DNA of 64,000 nt, from NCBI RefSeq assembly GCF_000341285.1, contig NW_005178468.1, positions 40,051 through 104,050 on the forward strand, given 5' to 3'. This DNA is from Galdieria sulphuraria (lineage: Eukaryota > Rhodophyta > Bangiophyceae > Galdieriales > Galdieriaceae). Position 1 is the first letter of the stretch, and every line of letters begins with the position of its first letter. The translations under genes were made by a program, and so were the position numbers. The notes beneath the pieces were generated by a model that was given only the letters and a program-made list of their open reading frames with translations, was not told the DNA's origin and did not search any database. This document shows positions 41,743 through 54,145 of this stretch, piece after piece.

Positions 41743-43179
41743 ATGAGTGAAGCGAGATCTTCTCCTCCCAGTCAAAACACTAGCCTTTCCGGTACTCCCA
41801 AGTTGTTGTTTCGTATTATCAAAACGGAACGCCCCAAGCCGACATTTCATGCTCCAATACCTTTTATTCGTCCATTGTTTTATGAACAAGTTGACCGTAA
41901 GTCAAGCTATGAAAAAGATTTTGAAGTAACCACACGCGAAAGTTCGCCTCGGACCGCTGAAGATAGCTGTTTTGGAATAACTTCAAATGTATCACATACA
42001 AGCAACTTTAACATCTATCGTGGAGAATCGGTTCACTTGACTTTGGTATTGCTCAACGCGTCGAGCTCAGATCTCGGTTTCGTGAGTGTTCTTGTACGTT
42101 TACAGACATCAGAGGGAAGCTACTGTCTGTTGGATACCCAATCTTCTCCAAATAATATATTTACAACTCAAGCTTCTCTGGAATACAACTTGCAGTTTGT
42201 TGCAAAAGTTGTGGGAAATTATGCTTTGCAGTGTTTTGCGTTTTACACAGATGTGGATGGTCAAGAACATACGATATCTCAGTCTTACCGTTTTACTGTC
42301 CATCTCTGTTTGAACTTTATCTATGATATCCGTTTGGTAGAAGAAGAAACAGATTGGGAGTTTTTTGCTTCATTGCATCCTTCAAGTGTTTATATCGTGG
42401 ACTGTTTTATATACAATGTTTGTCAACTGCCAGTTTATTTACATGAGGTTCATTTTTTACTTTCAGATAACATTGGCTGTGAAAGAGGCTCTAAAGAGGA
42501 TCAGAATCCTTCGATAATAGTAAAAGATTTGAACATACCTTCAGTTGGTGGAGAAGAGCGAACAAATGAATCGCTTATTTTGAACCCGGGAGACTGTCAA
42601 ACTTTTACTTATTTGGTGTATAGTGCGATAGAGGATCCTCTTCGTAGAAAGTCCTCTTCACGAGCGAAGAATGTTCTTGGAAGCATATATGCCAGTTTTA
42701 CTCGTTTTGGTGGAGACCGTGTCGTATTGGATCCCGCACTTACTGTAGAGGAGCCTAAGATGAGTCAGGTTTCTATGGTGACTATAGAAGTCGTTGGAGT
42801 TCCTTCAAAGATCGTCGTTGAATGTCCTTTTGTTGCTACTATGAAAGTTGTTAATCGTACATCGCAATCCAAAAAGTTTTATTTTCAGGTAATAGAAATG
42901 GTAGTTTTTTTTAAAAGTTGATTAATCTATATACAAAAGGTAAGAAGAGACAAAGTGGGATCTATTGTTCCCATTGGAGTATCTGGGCGTCTGTTGGAAA
43001 CTTTACAACCGAATCAGAGTTGCAAATTGGACATGCAACTCATAGCATTGGAACCTGGTGCTCATTTCTTATCCGGTTTTCGAGTCGTTGATGTGGAGTC
43101 AAGGGAATATTATGAAGCAGCATCCAAAGAAGTAATTGTTCATTCAGTATTGGAAGAAAATATTGAAGAAATGGAATAG
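41743..43179 (+). CDS. TRAPPC13: TRAPP complex subunit 13
   Basis: Two exons (41743-42888 and 42940-43179, intron 51 nt) give 461 aa. TRAPPC13 is a peripheral subunit of TRAPP II/III, acting on Rab1/Rab11-type GTPases in Golgi and autophagy traffic. The family layout is an N-terminal region with FRIIKTERPKPTFHAPIPF, immunoglobulin-like beta sheets (NFNIYRGESVHLTLVLLNASS, FVATMKVVNRTSQSKKFYF) and, after splicing, GVSGRLLETLQPNQSCKLDMQLIALEPGAHFLSGFRVVD, matching GvSGrqlG.L.P.sS..l.l.ll....GlqsisGLrl.D. The ATG at 41743 follows a TTG three codons upstream. Confidence 0.85.
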
Positions 43180-43406
43180 TTTAGTTGGAACAAGTTGATA
43201 TGCAAAGAAACCATTTTCGATAAGATATTTATTCATGTCTATATGTGTACGTTTGATGATAGAGAATGTTGTCGTGTGGACGTTCTCTCTCTCTCTCTCT
43301 CTCTTTTTTTTTGGTTATATATATATATATATATGAAAGGAAATATAGTTGTTGTATGAATGGATAAAATTGAAAACGAGTTTCTGTTGTTTCTGGAAAT
43401 CAGTGT

Positions 43407-43440
<34 letters not shown>

Positions 43441-43648
43441 AAATGAAAACGCAAAGGTTGAGATTCCACATCCTCTATTGTAAAGTTGTTGGAACGATGG
43501 CATTTCCTATTCCATGGGCGTGGAATGCGTTCTTGTTCACAGCGAAAACTAGTTTATAAATTCGAGGAACACTCTATTACAAAACAATTCCAAGACAGTA
43601 GAAATGGCATCATAAACAAACAAAACGTTGCAGAAAGACATATTGGAG
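43180..43648. repeat. convergent gap with stacked simple repeats
   Basis: The gap between the convergent TRAPPC13 and charged-orphan genes holds a CT run (43285-43304) followed by a T run, a TA run (43316-43334) and a longer TA run (43411-43438). Short frames crossing them (Tyr-Ile repeats) are artefacts of the TA runs. No gene is seen. Confidence 0.85.
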
Positions 43649-44286
43649 CTATACGAGGTTCGAGGCAACATCTACAGTTTCTCTGGGAGGCTGCGGCCGT
43701 TCAGATGATTCCTCCACTATATTGTTGACTGCAATATTGTTGGAGACTTCTTCTCGAGGACTTTCTGGATTCACTGGCTCGTTGCTACTTGCACCTAACA
43801 GAGGTGGTGACAATATTGAGCTATTCAACTCTATTGCAACTTTGATGGTCTCGGGTGACGCTTGGACGTCAGCTGTTTCGTCATTTCTATTTGACGAGGT
43901 TGTAAAGTCCTGCTCCTGTGGGTTTTCCGTATTTGGCTTGTGCACTATCTCTTCGGTTTCCTGTGGTGTACCTTGTTCTACCGTACTTGCCCTTGTTTCG
44001 TTTTCTTTTATTGTTTTCGAGGATAGTGCCTCTTGTATTGTTTCCTTTTCTACGTTTTCATTCTCTAGGGGTACTACGGTTATCGTTTCTGATACAAAAG
44101 TTACTTGTGTGCTGGTTGCGCTGTTGCTACGGTTGACTTACCGACAGTCTTCTCTTCTTGTTGTTTTCTATTTTTTCTGCCTTTTCTTGAGGAAGACGGA
44201 GTGCTTCTTTTAGGAGACTGTTGCGACTGAGCAAGAGACGCAATAGCTGCTTCTGCTGCTTTTCGCTTGGGTCGTTGAGATTCCAT
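43649..44286 (-). CDS. charged disordered orphan protein
   Basis: Exons 44286-44142 and 44088-43649 with a 53-nt intron give 194 aa. The N-terminal 48 residues are Lys/Arg/Ser/Gln-rich with nuclear-signal-like clusters (QRPKRKAAE, SRKGRKNRKQQEEK). The rest is acidic and Glu/Thr/Asn/Pro-rich without hydrophobic cores, so intrinsically disordered. No family is recognised. The intron has clean GTAAGT and ATCAG ends, and exon lengths sum to whole codons, which supports a real gene. Confidence 0.5.
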
Positions 44287-44732
44287 AAGAATTGAGAGCA
44301 CAAAGAAATGGGATACTTGGATCAATGGAGAGAGGGCGAATGAAGAATTTCGACACCCCAAATCAAAAGAATGAGATTGAAGGGAAGGAGAGAAAGCTGC
44401 TGCTTGTGAAAACTGAACTTACACGAATGGTTTGTCTTTTAGGGGATATCCAAGCAATTCGTGAATAGCATAGGTAACTAACTATATTGCAAGAGGAGCT
44501 TTTGGAATCATTGGGTAGAATAGTGGTCATTGTGAAGGATAGTCGTTCCAAGGGATAGTTTGTGTTTTTTTAGAGAACAAGAATATACAGGATAGCAATT
44601 GAAAAAGAGGGTGAGAATAGGAGATATTCAGAGCTTCTTATTTTGAGTTTTATTTCTTTATGTTGAGAACATAAACCTCCCCAAAATGGAAAACAAAAGA
44701 TATATCTCTTGACCACAAGGGCGTGTAGGAAG
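44287..44732. other. 446-bp divergent intergenic region
   Basis: It lies between the start codons of the charged orphan and adenosine kinase. Two short minus-strand frames inside have no signature. It presumably carries both promoters. Confidence 0.4.
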
Positions 44733-46186
<1,454 letters not shown>

Positions 46187-46484
46187 AACCAAACACATAT
46201 GTCTTTATTCAATGAAAGAGTTTCAAGATGAGCATATGAAACCATTCGTGTTTGAATACCACTATATAACGTTTACGAATATGTTTCCTCGGTATCATTT
46301 GAAAGGAATGACTAGAGTGTGTTTAGTAGACGCCTCTTTTTCCATAAAAAAACGCACCTTTAAAATATGGAGACGACGTAAGAAATTGGCTCTTTTTGAA
46401 TCTGTAATATTTCCTTCTTCGTTCTTCAACATATTTCTATATAGCAAAGCTTCGTGAAATGCTTTTTCAAATCAAATGCAAAGC

Positions 46485-47601
46485 CTACTCTAGACGTTGA
46501 ATCTCCTTCACGATATATTCCTCTCCATTCTGTGCATACTTTTCCATGACCTTCAAATAATACTTTGCGTTGCGCTTCAACTGGCCTTTCAAAGAGGGAT
46601 CACGACTAATAACTTCTTCAACAGCACCCTTTGCTTTTTCCAGATTTCTACCCTTTGCTTTGATAAACTCACGAACCGGTGTCTCAAGGGCTTTAATTCG
46701 ACTAGCTTCAGCACTGGGCATCCCACCGACATCCAAATCAGTGCCCACGTGTTTATTAATGAAACGAACAAAATCTACAGCAGCACGACCAGAATCGTAT
46801 TCAACAACGTCCTTCTTTTTGGTTGCAGGGAAAAATTTGATAGTGGGAAATCCACTGACATCGAATCTCTGTGCAATATCCCGGTTTGCATCTGCGTCCA
46901 ACGATGCTATTATGACGTCACTAGAGTCTTTAAAGGTCTTTGCGACCTTCTCATACTGAGGCTTCAAGGCTTTGCAGTGACCACACCATCTAGACCAGTC
47001 AAACCTACGTAAGAGACGAAAGAAATTACCACTTACGGGGCATAAAACTCGACCAAAACATTTTTCGTAGGATCCAAAACGATCTTATCGAAGTTTTCTG
47101 GATTGAGCTCCACCACATGGACCTCTTCTTTGGGTAGACGAATGACGTTCGTTCTACCGAGTTTTTGGTGGATGAAGTCTGCTAGAGACTCGGCTGTTCT
47201 AGAACCGGAAAAATCTTCAGCGCTTGCTTTATCTACTTTCTTATCGAACCACTTTATGGTTGGAAAACCTTGGACGCCAAAACGCTTTGCCAGGTTGGAG
47301 TGTTTGTCAGCATCAACCTGTGCAACTATAACGTCCTTGACACTTTTGGCAGCCTCTCCTAATCTTTCATATTCTGGGGCAAGATTCTTACAGTGCCTGT
47401 TGCTACCTTAGTGGGGACATAAAGACTGAAAACCAGATCTTACCCACACCACGGTGCATAAAATTCTACAAGAGCTGGTTTTGAGCCATCCACTACTCTG
47501 TCAAACTCTTTCTCGTCAAGATCAGGATAATATAAAGCTCTGGAAAAGGTACAAAAGACTGACAACAACCCTAAAACCAACAACACCTCTTTCGTCAACA
47601 T
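46485..47601 (-). CDS. protein disulphide isomerase, two thioredoxin domains plus ERp29 tail
   Basis: Exons 47601-47444, 47396-47037 and 46989-46485 (both introns 47 nt) give 340 aa. A signal peptide (VLLVLGLLSVFCTFSRA) precedes two thioredoxin domains, each with a WCGHCK active site; both sites are split by an intron at exactly homologous places, before CGHC in one and just before it in the other. Other marks are GVQGFPTIKWF and DVSGFPTIKFF. The last 90 residues form an ERp29-type helical D domain (RNLEKAKGAVEEV, NAKYYLKVMEKY), as in the plant PDI-D class. The C-terminus is IQRLE without a KDEL-like signal. ERO1 at 20.2-21.7 kb is the likely electron acceptor. Confidence 0.92.
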
Positions 47602-47777
47602 GGGTGCGCGCCACCAAAATTCTTCTGACAAGAATTCCCGCTCTATCCTCCCCTAAAGCATTTTTCTTTTGGAGTCATTTGGCTATGCAGAAAAATGCCA
47701 ATGATGGTGATGGATGACATTAGTACAACTCCTCCTCGTTCTTTTTTTTCCGTTTCAGAATATTTTGTTACAACATA

Positions 47778-48299
47778 ATGTCTCATACATTTCATAGACA
47801 CACAGCAATGTTTCGCACATCTGGCGCTTTCGAAAATGGCAGTCTTCATGATATGCAACAGAAAACTTCAATCCAACTCCTTGAGCTCCTCCCAAAACGA
47901 AACTTCCCACGTATTTCCCAAGTTATAAGCTTATTGGCTACTCTTCTTTCACTTTTTTTGTTCTTATGTGTATTACTGAGGCTTTCTCGAGGATATGTGT
48001 ATCAATCCCAGTTTCAAAGAAGGTTCGAAGAAAACGCAATACGTAATCCGACATTCAAACTATTAGGAATGTCTGATGAACAAGTCATACAGTTAGCAAA
48101 GAAGACTGCGCAAGAGCCAGAGAATGTTGCTCAAGTATACAACTCTGAAGTATTCCCTTACGTAGTTGATAGAACCGGCATCGTGAGAAGACCTGAAATT
48201 GTCAAATACTTCATATTTGACTTTGAAAGATGGATGAACTTCACTAAAGAGATGAAAGCGCGACGTGAAGAATCCGGCGCTACAGGAGGCTGTAAATAA
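47778..48299 (+). CDS. single-span membrane orphan protein
   Basis: 173 aa, no intron. One strong membrane helix (VISLLATLLSLFLFLCVLLRLS, about residues 49-70) follows a basic N-terminal region. The C-terminal 100 residues are soluble and charged, with DEQVIQLAKKTAQEPENVAQVYNSEVFPYVVDRTGIVRRPEIVKYF; this part could be a small folded domain. No family is recognised. The start is 176 bp from the divergent PDI start. Confidence 0.55.
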   Translation: MSHTFHRHTAMFRTSGAFENGSLHDMQQKTSIQLLELLPKRNFPRISQVISLLATLLSLFLFLCVLLRLSRGYVYQSQFQRRFEENAIRNPTFKLLGMSDEQVIQLAKKTAQEPENVAQVYNSEVFPYVVDRTGIVRRPEIVKYFIFDFERWMNFTKEMKARREESGATGGCK

Positions 48300-48471
48300 G
48301 TTTCAGAAATTCTAGTACTTTTCTGTCATAGAAAAGATTTAATAAAGCTTATGAGAGTCTCATGACTTGAAAGTATAGACGGCTGAAACTGGGTCCAAAG
48401 GCGACTATCGTCTGTTGCATTAACATTTGAAAATCATTTCTGGGGATCGAAGATTCGTGTTGTCCCTTACG

Positions 48472-50520
48472 ATGCCAGTTTGGCAGTTTTTCTTTTCGCA
48501 CATTATTCTGGCAATTCTCTTGTGTATTCTAAACTGTCCCAATATACTTTCAGACTCTGTTGGTTACTTGGAAGAAACGAAAGGAAATAACTCGTCTCTT
48601 GGGTTTACCGGGTTGATTGAAAACTTCTCAGTAACACCCAATTATAAGCCCTTAGAAGAGCAATTTGCTCCAGCGAACAGTTTTATTCGAGAAAGTTGTT
48701 TGTTTTAAAGATAAATTAAACTGTATCTGACAAGTTGTACGATTTTGATAGGTATTCAAGGGACCCATGACCGACACGCTTATGTAACGCTACTGTATGG
48801 CTCGTCATATTTGTTACCTGTACGGGTTATGATGCAGTCCCTTCGAGTAAATAGTCCAGACAACTTTAGAAAGATAGTCTTGGTTACTTCGGATGTTTCA
48901 GAGAATGCTATTGCACAACTCCACAGTGAAGGAATAGAAACTCGCAAGATTTCTTCTGTAAATAATCCATATGCAAAGGATTCAAAATACGACGCACGGT
49001 TTGATGAAGTTATGGCAAAGTTGACGATTTTTAATATGACCGATCTGGATTCCGTTGTATATATTGATGCAGACTCCTTAGTATTTGGGCCTTTGGGTGA
49101 TCTTTTTCACTGTGCGGACTTTTGTGCAGCATTTATCAACCCTTGCTTATTTAATTCGGGAGTGATGGCTTTGAAACCGTCTCGCACTGTATTTGAAGAT
49201 ATGATGCAAAAGCTTCCTATTCTTCCAAGCTATGATGGTGGAGATCAAGGCTTCTTGAACTCCTATTTTTCTTCATTATATTATGCCCCTGTATTTGATC
49301 CCTCTTCCGAAAATGGTACTGGAGGACCGCTTAGAAGACTTCCTTTTGGTTGGCATCTCGATCATATACTATTCTATCCTCGATTCCGTTGGGAAATTCC
49401 GGAGAAGCCTTGTGGCTCAATGAAAATTGTGGAGTTTCTTGGGGGTCCTTTTTTAAAGCCTTGGAAATGGTGGAGTTATCTTATTTGTGATTTGAGTTAT
49501 GTTTGGTTAGAATATCGCATGCAGTTGAAATTTCCCTATCCTCCTGGTTATATGACTGGATGGGGCATATTCTTACGTTGTGTTTGTATCTATTTGTTGG
49601 CGTTTGTAGGAATCATATCGCTTAAGAAGCGTTATGCGTATCCACGTATTCTTGTGACAAAGTTTATTGACATGTTATGGTCTTACATGCCTTTTCGTGA
49701 AGAAATCTTGTGGATTGTCATGGAGCTGATTCACGATAGAGCCTTTTTATTATTCTGTTTAGGCTTGGGATTTTTTTTATGGGTTTTGACTACTGCAGTT
49801 TCTTGTATGCTTATTCCAGTAATGTTACCACCTTGGCGTGCAGCGATATTGTATTTACATTACAAAGCTTTACTTTTTGGCTACAGTTTGATTCTGTTTG
49901 GTCTCTTTTGCTCTTCACACGCAAAAAGTAGCGATTTTCTAAAATGGAAGGGCAAACCATTTACTGTTTGGATGGAATCTTTTGGTAAGTTGCTTTTGAA
50001 TGTGAACATCAGCCAACTCAATGACTGTCAGTTTGGATTGGTATCGAGACTTTCTTTGCTCCTGTAGGCTTCTATGTCTTCTGGCACATTCCTTGGAAGA
50101 CTGCATTTCAAAAGGCACTCTATGGACTCTTCACTATAGGATTTTATCTTTGTGTCATTGCATTTATGTTTTGTCGTGTAAGCTTTCTGTGGCTTCGTTG
50201 GGGTGCTGCGAGATACGAAGCACAAAGAGCGAGAGCTCGTTCCCTGCCATTGGTAATTATTTATGCAACTTTTTTGTTATTTCTTACTACTCATTTGTGT
50301 AGGACGAAGGTAGCAATAATTGGAATGTAGACATTACGGATAGTCGTTTCAAAGTTTCGGAACCTTCCACTTCGTTGTATGTTTCTCCAGTAATGTCATC
50401 TTTCCAAGTAAGATGATATCCTATCTTCTGCTGTACATTTAATTGATTGTTTGATGATAGGAGAATGCTCGAAAGCGAGCTGCTGAAAGTAGAAGTCCTT
50501 ATAAAACTCAACAATCCTGA
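48472..50520 (+). CDS. GT8 glycosyltransferase with multiple membrane helices
   Basis: Exons 48472-48694, 48752-49984, 50068-50252, 50303-50407 and 50461-50520 give 601 aa. The GT8 domain resembles plant PGSIP6/IPUT1 (inositol-phosphoceramide glucuronosyltransferase) and glycogenin. Marks: HAYVTLLYGSSYLLPVRVM, the Mn-binding DxD in SVVYIDADSLVF, FNSGVMALKPS and GGDQGFLNSYF. An N-terminal signal-anchor (FFFSHIILAILLCILNC) and five or more C-terminal helices (IFLRCVCIYLLAFVGIISL, FLLFCLGLGFFLWVLTTAVS, GFYVFWH...) match the IPUT1 class and suggest the Golgi. Intron 1 has donor GTTGTT; intron 3 and 4 are 50-53 nt; the 83-nt second intron could hide a micro-exon. Confidence 0.85.
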
Positions 50521-50664
50521 TAGAGTCCATTTATCGATATACTATCATTTGATATTATATGAATAGATATTTTATGCAATAGATTTACTTCAACTGTACA
50601 TTTGCGATAGACTCATACATCTACCATCATCATTACCATCATCATTCCCAGTATCCCACAACTT

Positions 50665-51556
50665 TTACAGTCCTAACGTATCCGGTTGAAGTGAAGTCGT
50701 CACCAAACCCATCAACCACAACAAAACCGATAATCCAACGACGGTTGCCAAAGGAATCCAGGTTTGTAAATAATCTTCGCGTTCCATATTTTTGGAAAAT
50801 TCTTCACAGTTGCACTTTCAAAAAAAAGATCATAAAATATTCGTCAGCACTTACTTGACCGAAGCGCAAAGGGATCTTTTCCATCGAAAAAGTCGTTAAC
50901 TCTAGAACTCGTTGTACTATCAGCCCTTGTGCTTTGTACCTTTTCTTCAACAGTACCACGCCTTTCCTATCGATATCCTTGAGTCAATCGAACGTCAAGC
51001 AATCCAAATACAAAAACTGAGTGCTGCTTACCCTTTTACCTTCCCATAAATGACGCTCTGAGCTGTTTCCAGGTGGCACACTGCCATATTCTAACAACCA
51101 CGAGTCGAGTATTTTTTCTAAGAAACTGGCAGAAACTTTGGGGTTATCTACCACATAGGCTTTGAAAAATTTACACTGGTTTGGTTGCAGTTTGGCATGA
51201 AAAGCAATCTTCTTTTGTAAATTCTTGGTATACCCAACATAGCAAAGGAGATGGTCATCATTGTACAGTGCATAACAACCAGTTCGATTCTTCTCACATT
51301 CAACAAACAATCACAAGCAAAGACGAGTACTTACCCAACGAAAGCTTTTGGCATATATTTCGTCGATGGGTATCATCGGTAACTCTTGTAAATAACGAGG
51401 CCGTGACTTGTGGTTGGTGCTCATGATGAAAAAGGAACGGTTCCGTTGATAGTATTTGGTTGATATCCACGGAAGCTTCCCATTCATCCACTTGCAACTA
51501 TCACTTGTGAAAACTCGTCGTGGTGGTTTCCATGTCAAAGACAATAACACAAACAT
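50665..51556 (-). CDS. GIY-YIG domain protein (plant GrxS16 type) with C-terminal membrane anchor
   Basis: Exons 51556-51335, 51289-51032, 50966-50855 and 50801-50665 (introns 45, 65 and 53 nt) give 242 aa. Residues 76-155 form a GIY-YIG fold: RTGCYALYNDDHLLCYVGYTKNLQKKIAFH, LEKILDSWLLEYGSVPPGN. This follows the GIY-YIG domain at the N-terminus of plant GrxS16 (GVYAvYD...L.fvGiSRNia.sv.aH...gkVPPGN). The usual Arg after YIG is Lys, so activity is uncertain. Instead of a glutaredoxin, the protein ends in a linker (VEEKVQSTRADSTTSSRVND) and one helix (IPLATVVGLSVLLWLMGLVTT). The first 74 residues are basic and Ser/Pro-rich, consistent with plastid or mitochondrial import. Confidence 0.8.
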
Positions 51557-51622
51557 GCTCAACCCACAAAGATTTGTCTTAACAAATTGTCATACGAGTG
51601 TCTATTGTGGAGCAGTTTTTAG
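51557..51622. promoter_or_regulatory. 66-bp shared promoter
   Basis: Only 66 bp separate the start codons of the divergent GIY-YIG and bZIP genes, so both promoters and leaders share or overlap this sequence. Confidence 0.5.
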
Positions 51623-52243
51623 ATGGAAGAGAGTGGTAAGGAGGAAACGGAAGCCGATGATAAAGAAAGAGTATTGGAAGCGTTGGAAGATTTTCGTAGA
51701 CAGCACTTGTAAATATTCTTTGGTTCAAGTAGGGTAAAAATACTAACTTTTGACTACGAGGTTGCAAGTAGCTGAAACTCGCAATTCTCTTGCCCACTCA
51801 TTTTATACCACAGGTCAACAAGGAACTTCACAAGCTTATCCAGCCATGGTAGAAAATGGAAGATGCGAGCAAGATAAGAATAGTCAATACCCAATGGAAT
51901 GCGCCAAAGGAGTGGGAAATGGCCAACAAAACAGACGAGGTAGACGAAAGAGGACTATGTATGCAACAGAAGAAGAAAGAAGAATGGCAAGGTTCGTTTA
52001 TGTTATCTGTTACGGATGTGTTGATTTCATTCTTTGAATAGAATCCTGAAGAACCGAAGAACTGCCGAAGAATCTCGCTTGAGAAGAATCCAGAGAATAC
52101 AGGAACTTCAGAACATACTTATAGAGTCCCAACAACGCGAAGAGAAGTTGAACGAGGAGATTGTCCAATTGAGACAAGAACTTGCGTCGCAGGTTGCTGA
52201 AGTAAACAGATTGAGAGCAGCATTGCTACGTCGACAAAAATGA
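51623..52243 (+). CDS. bZIP transcription factor
   Basis: Exons 51623-51708, 51761-51991 and 52042-52243 give 172 aa. Splicing at 51991/52042 builds the basic region RRMARILKNRRTAEESRLRR, with the invariant N-x2-A-x2-SR, followed by a leucine zipper (IQELQNILIESQQREEKLNEEIVQLRQELASQVAEVNRLRAAL) that runs to the end. The acidic N-terminus (EESGKEETEADDKERVLEALEDF) may be regulatory. Intron 1 has a TACTAAC branch site; intron 2 starts GTTCGT, the same uncommon donor as in PRPS intron 1. DNA target unknown; the mid-length zipper suggests a homodimer or plant group-like bZIP. Confidence 0.9.
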
Positions 52244-52325
52244 AAATATCGACAGCCACAAGTCATGTAACAATACAAAGGGTTACTACTTTTACTAATC
52301 TTCGACTAGTACATAATCCAACTAT

Positions 52326-53520
<1,195 letters not shown>

Positions 53521-53609
53521 TTGCCCAATGCAGGAAAAAGATGAATGCCAAGAAACGAAGGAATATTCAACCATTGTAATAAACTATTGTTATCCATGGT
53601 TTTACAACG

Positions 53610-53627
53610 TATATATATATATATATA
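53610..53627. repeat. (TA)9 microsatellite
   Basis: A pure TA run just upstream of the GALE start region on its 5' side. Confidence 0.95.
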
Positions 53628-53790
53628 CTTCTAGGATTATTATCAGGAATTAGCTGGGATTGAAAGAGAATAGGCGACTAGTCGAGAAAGAAATTGCATA
53701 TTTACTAGCTATGTACTCATATAGTTGCAATAGATAGCATAAAAACAATTCATCCTATTGTACACCCTCAATTGGTATAGAAACGATAGG

Positions 53791-53800
53791 TCTTTCTCTT

Positions 53801-53830
<30 letters not shown>
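53791..53830. repeat. CT-rich pyrimidine tract
   Basis: Forty bases of C and T only, mostly CT dinucleotides interrupted by TTT, on the sense strand about 315 bp upstream of the CCT gene. Resembles the CT tracts at 10497 and 43285. Confidence 0.95.
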
Positions 53831-53833
<3 letters not shown>

Positions 53834-54145
53834 TCCCGAAAATTCTCTTCCAAACAACGAAATCCGGAAGGTGCGTTTGCCACGGACGGTCCAGAATTTC
53901 CAAAATAGATATTTTTGGGATATTTTTTTTGAGAGAATGTCGACCTTCCTCGAATGATGTGGTGGATAATTTATAAATTATTCCTATTGTTGGCAAGTTG
54001 AGTGGAAGAACCTGGAAAGAGTCAACAAAAGTTGTTACTTATTTAATATATCCATTTCGTTGTGAGAATATTTTGAGGTGGCATTGTTTGTCGAATTGCG
54101 TTGCTATCCTTTAGCAACAGGAGTGTGACTCGTTTGTAAGTGCTC

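Larger units (their letters stand above)
53521..54145. other. divergent intergenic region with TA and CT tracts
   Basis: It lies between the GALE start (53520, or 53574 if the longer form is used) and the CCT gene. It holds a TA run and a long pyrimidine tract (listed separately). Short frames here are repeat artefacts. It should carry both promoters. Confidence 0.5.

Noticed and set aside
43239-43503. Tyr-Ile-repeat frames on the minus strand
   Set aside because: They are read-outs of the TA microsatellites, not proteins.
43722-44213. 163-codon plus-strand frame rich in Leu, Phe and Ser
   Set aside because: Complement of the charged minus-strand orphan; its hydrophobicity follows from reverse-reading acidic and Lys codons, and it crosses the orphan's intron.
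46212-46457. 81-codon frame from an ATG just after adenosine kinase
   Set aside because: It starts 26 bp after the adenosine kinase stop, has no recognisable motif, and is compatible with 3' UTR; kept only as a possibility.
46497-47012. 171-codon plus-strand frame
   Set aside because: Antisense shadow of the PDI gene; the PDI frame holds WCGHCK and ERp29 signatures.
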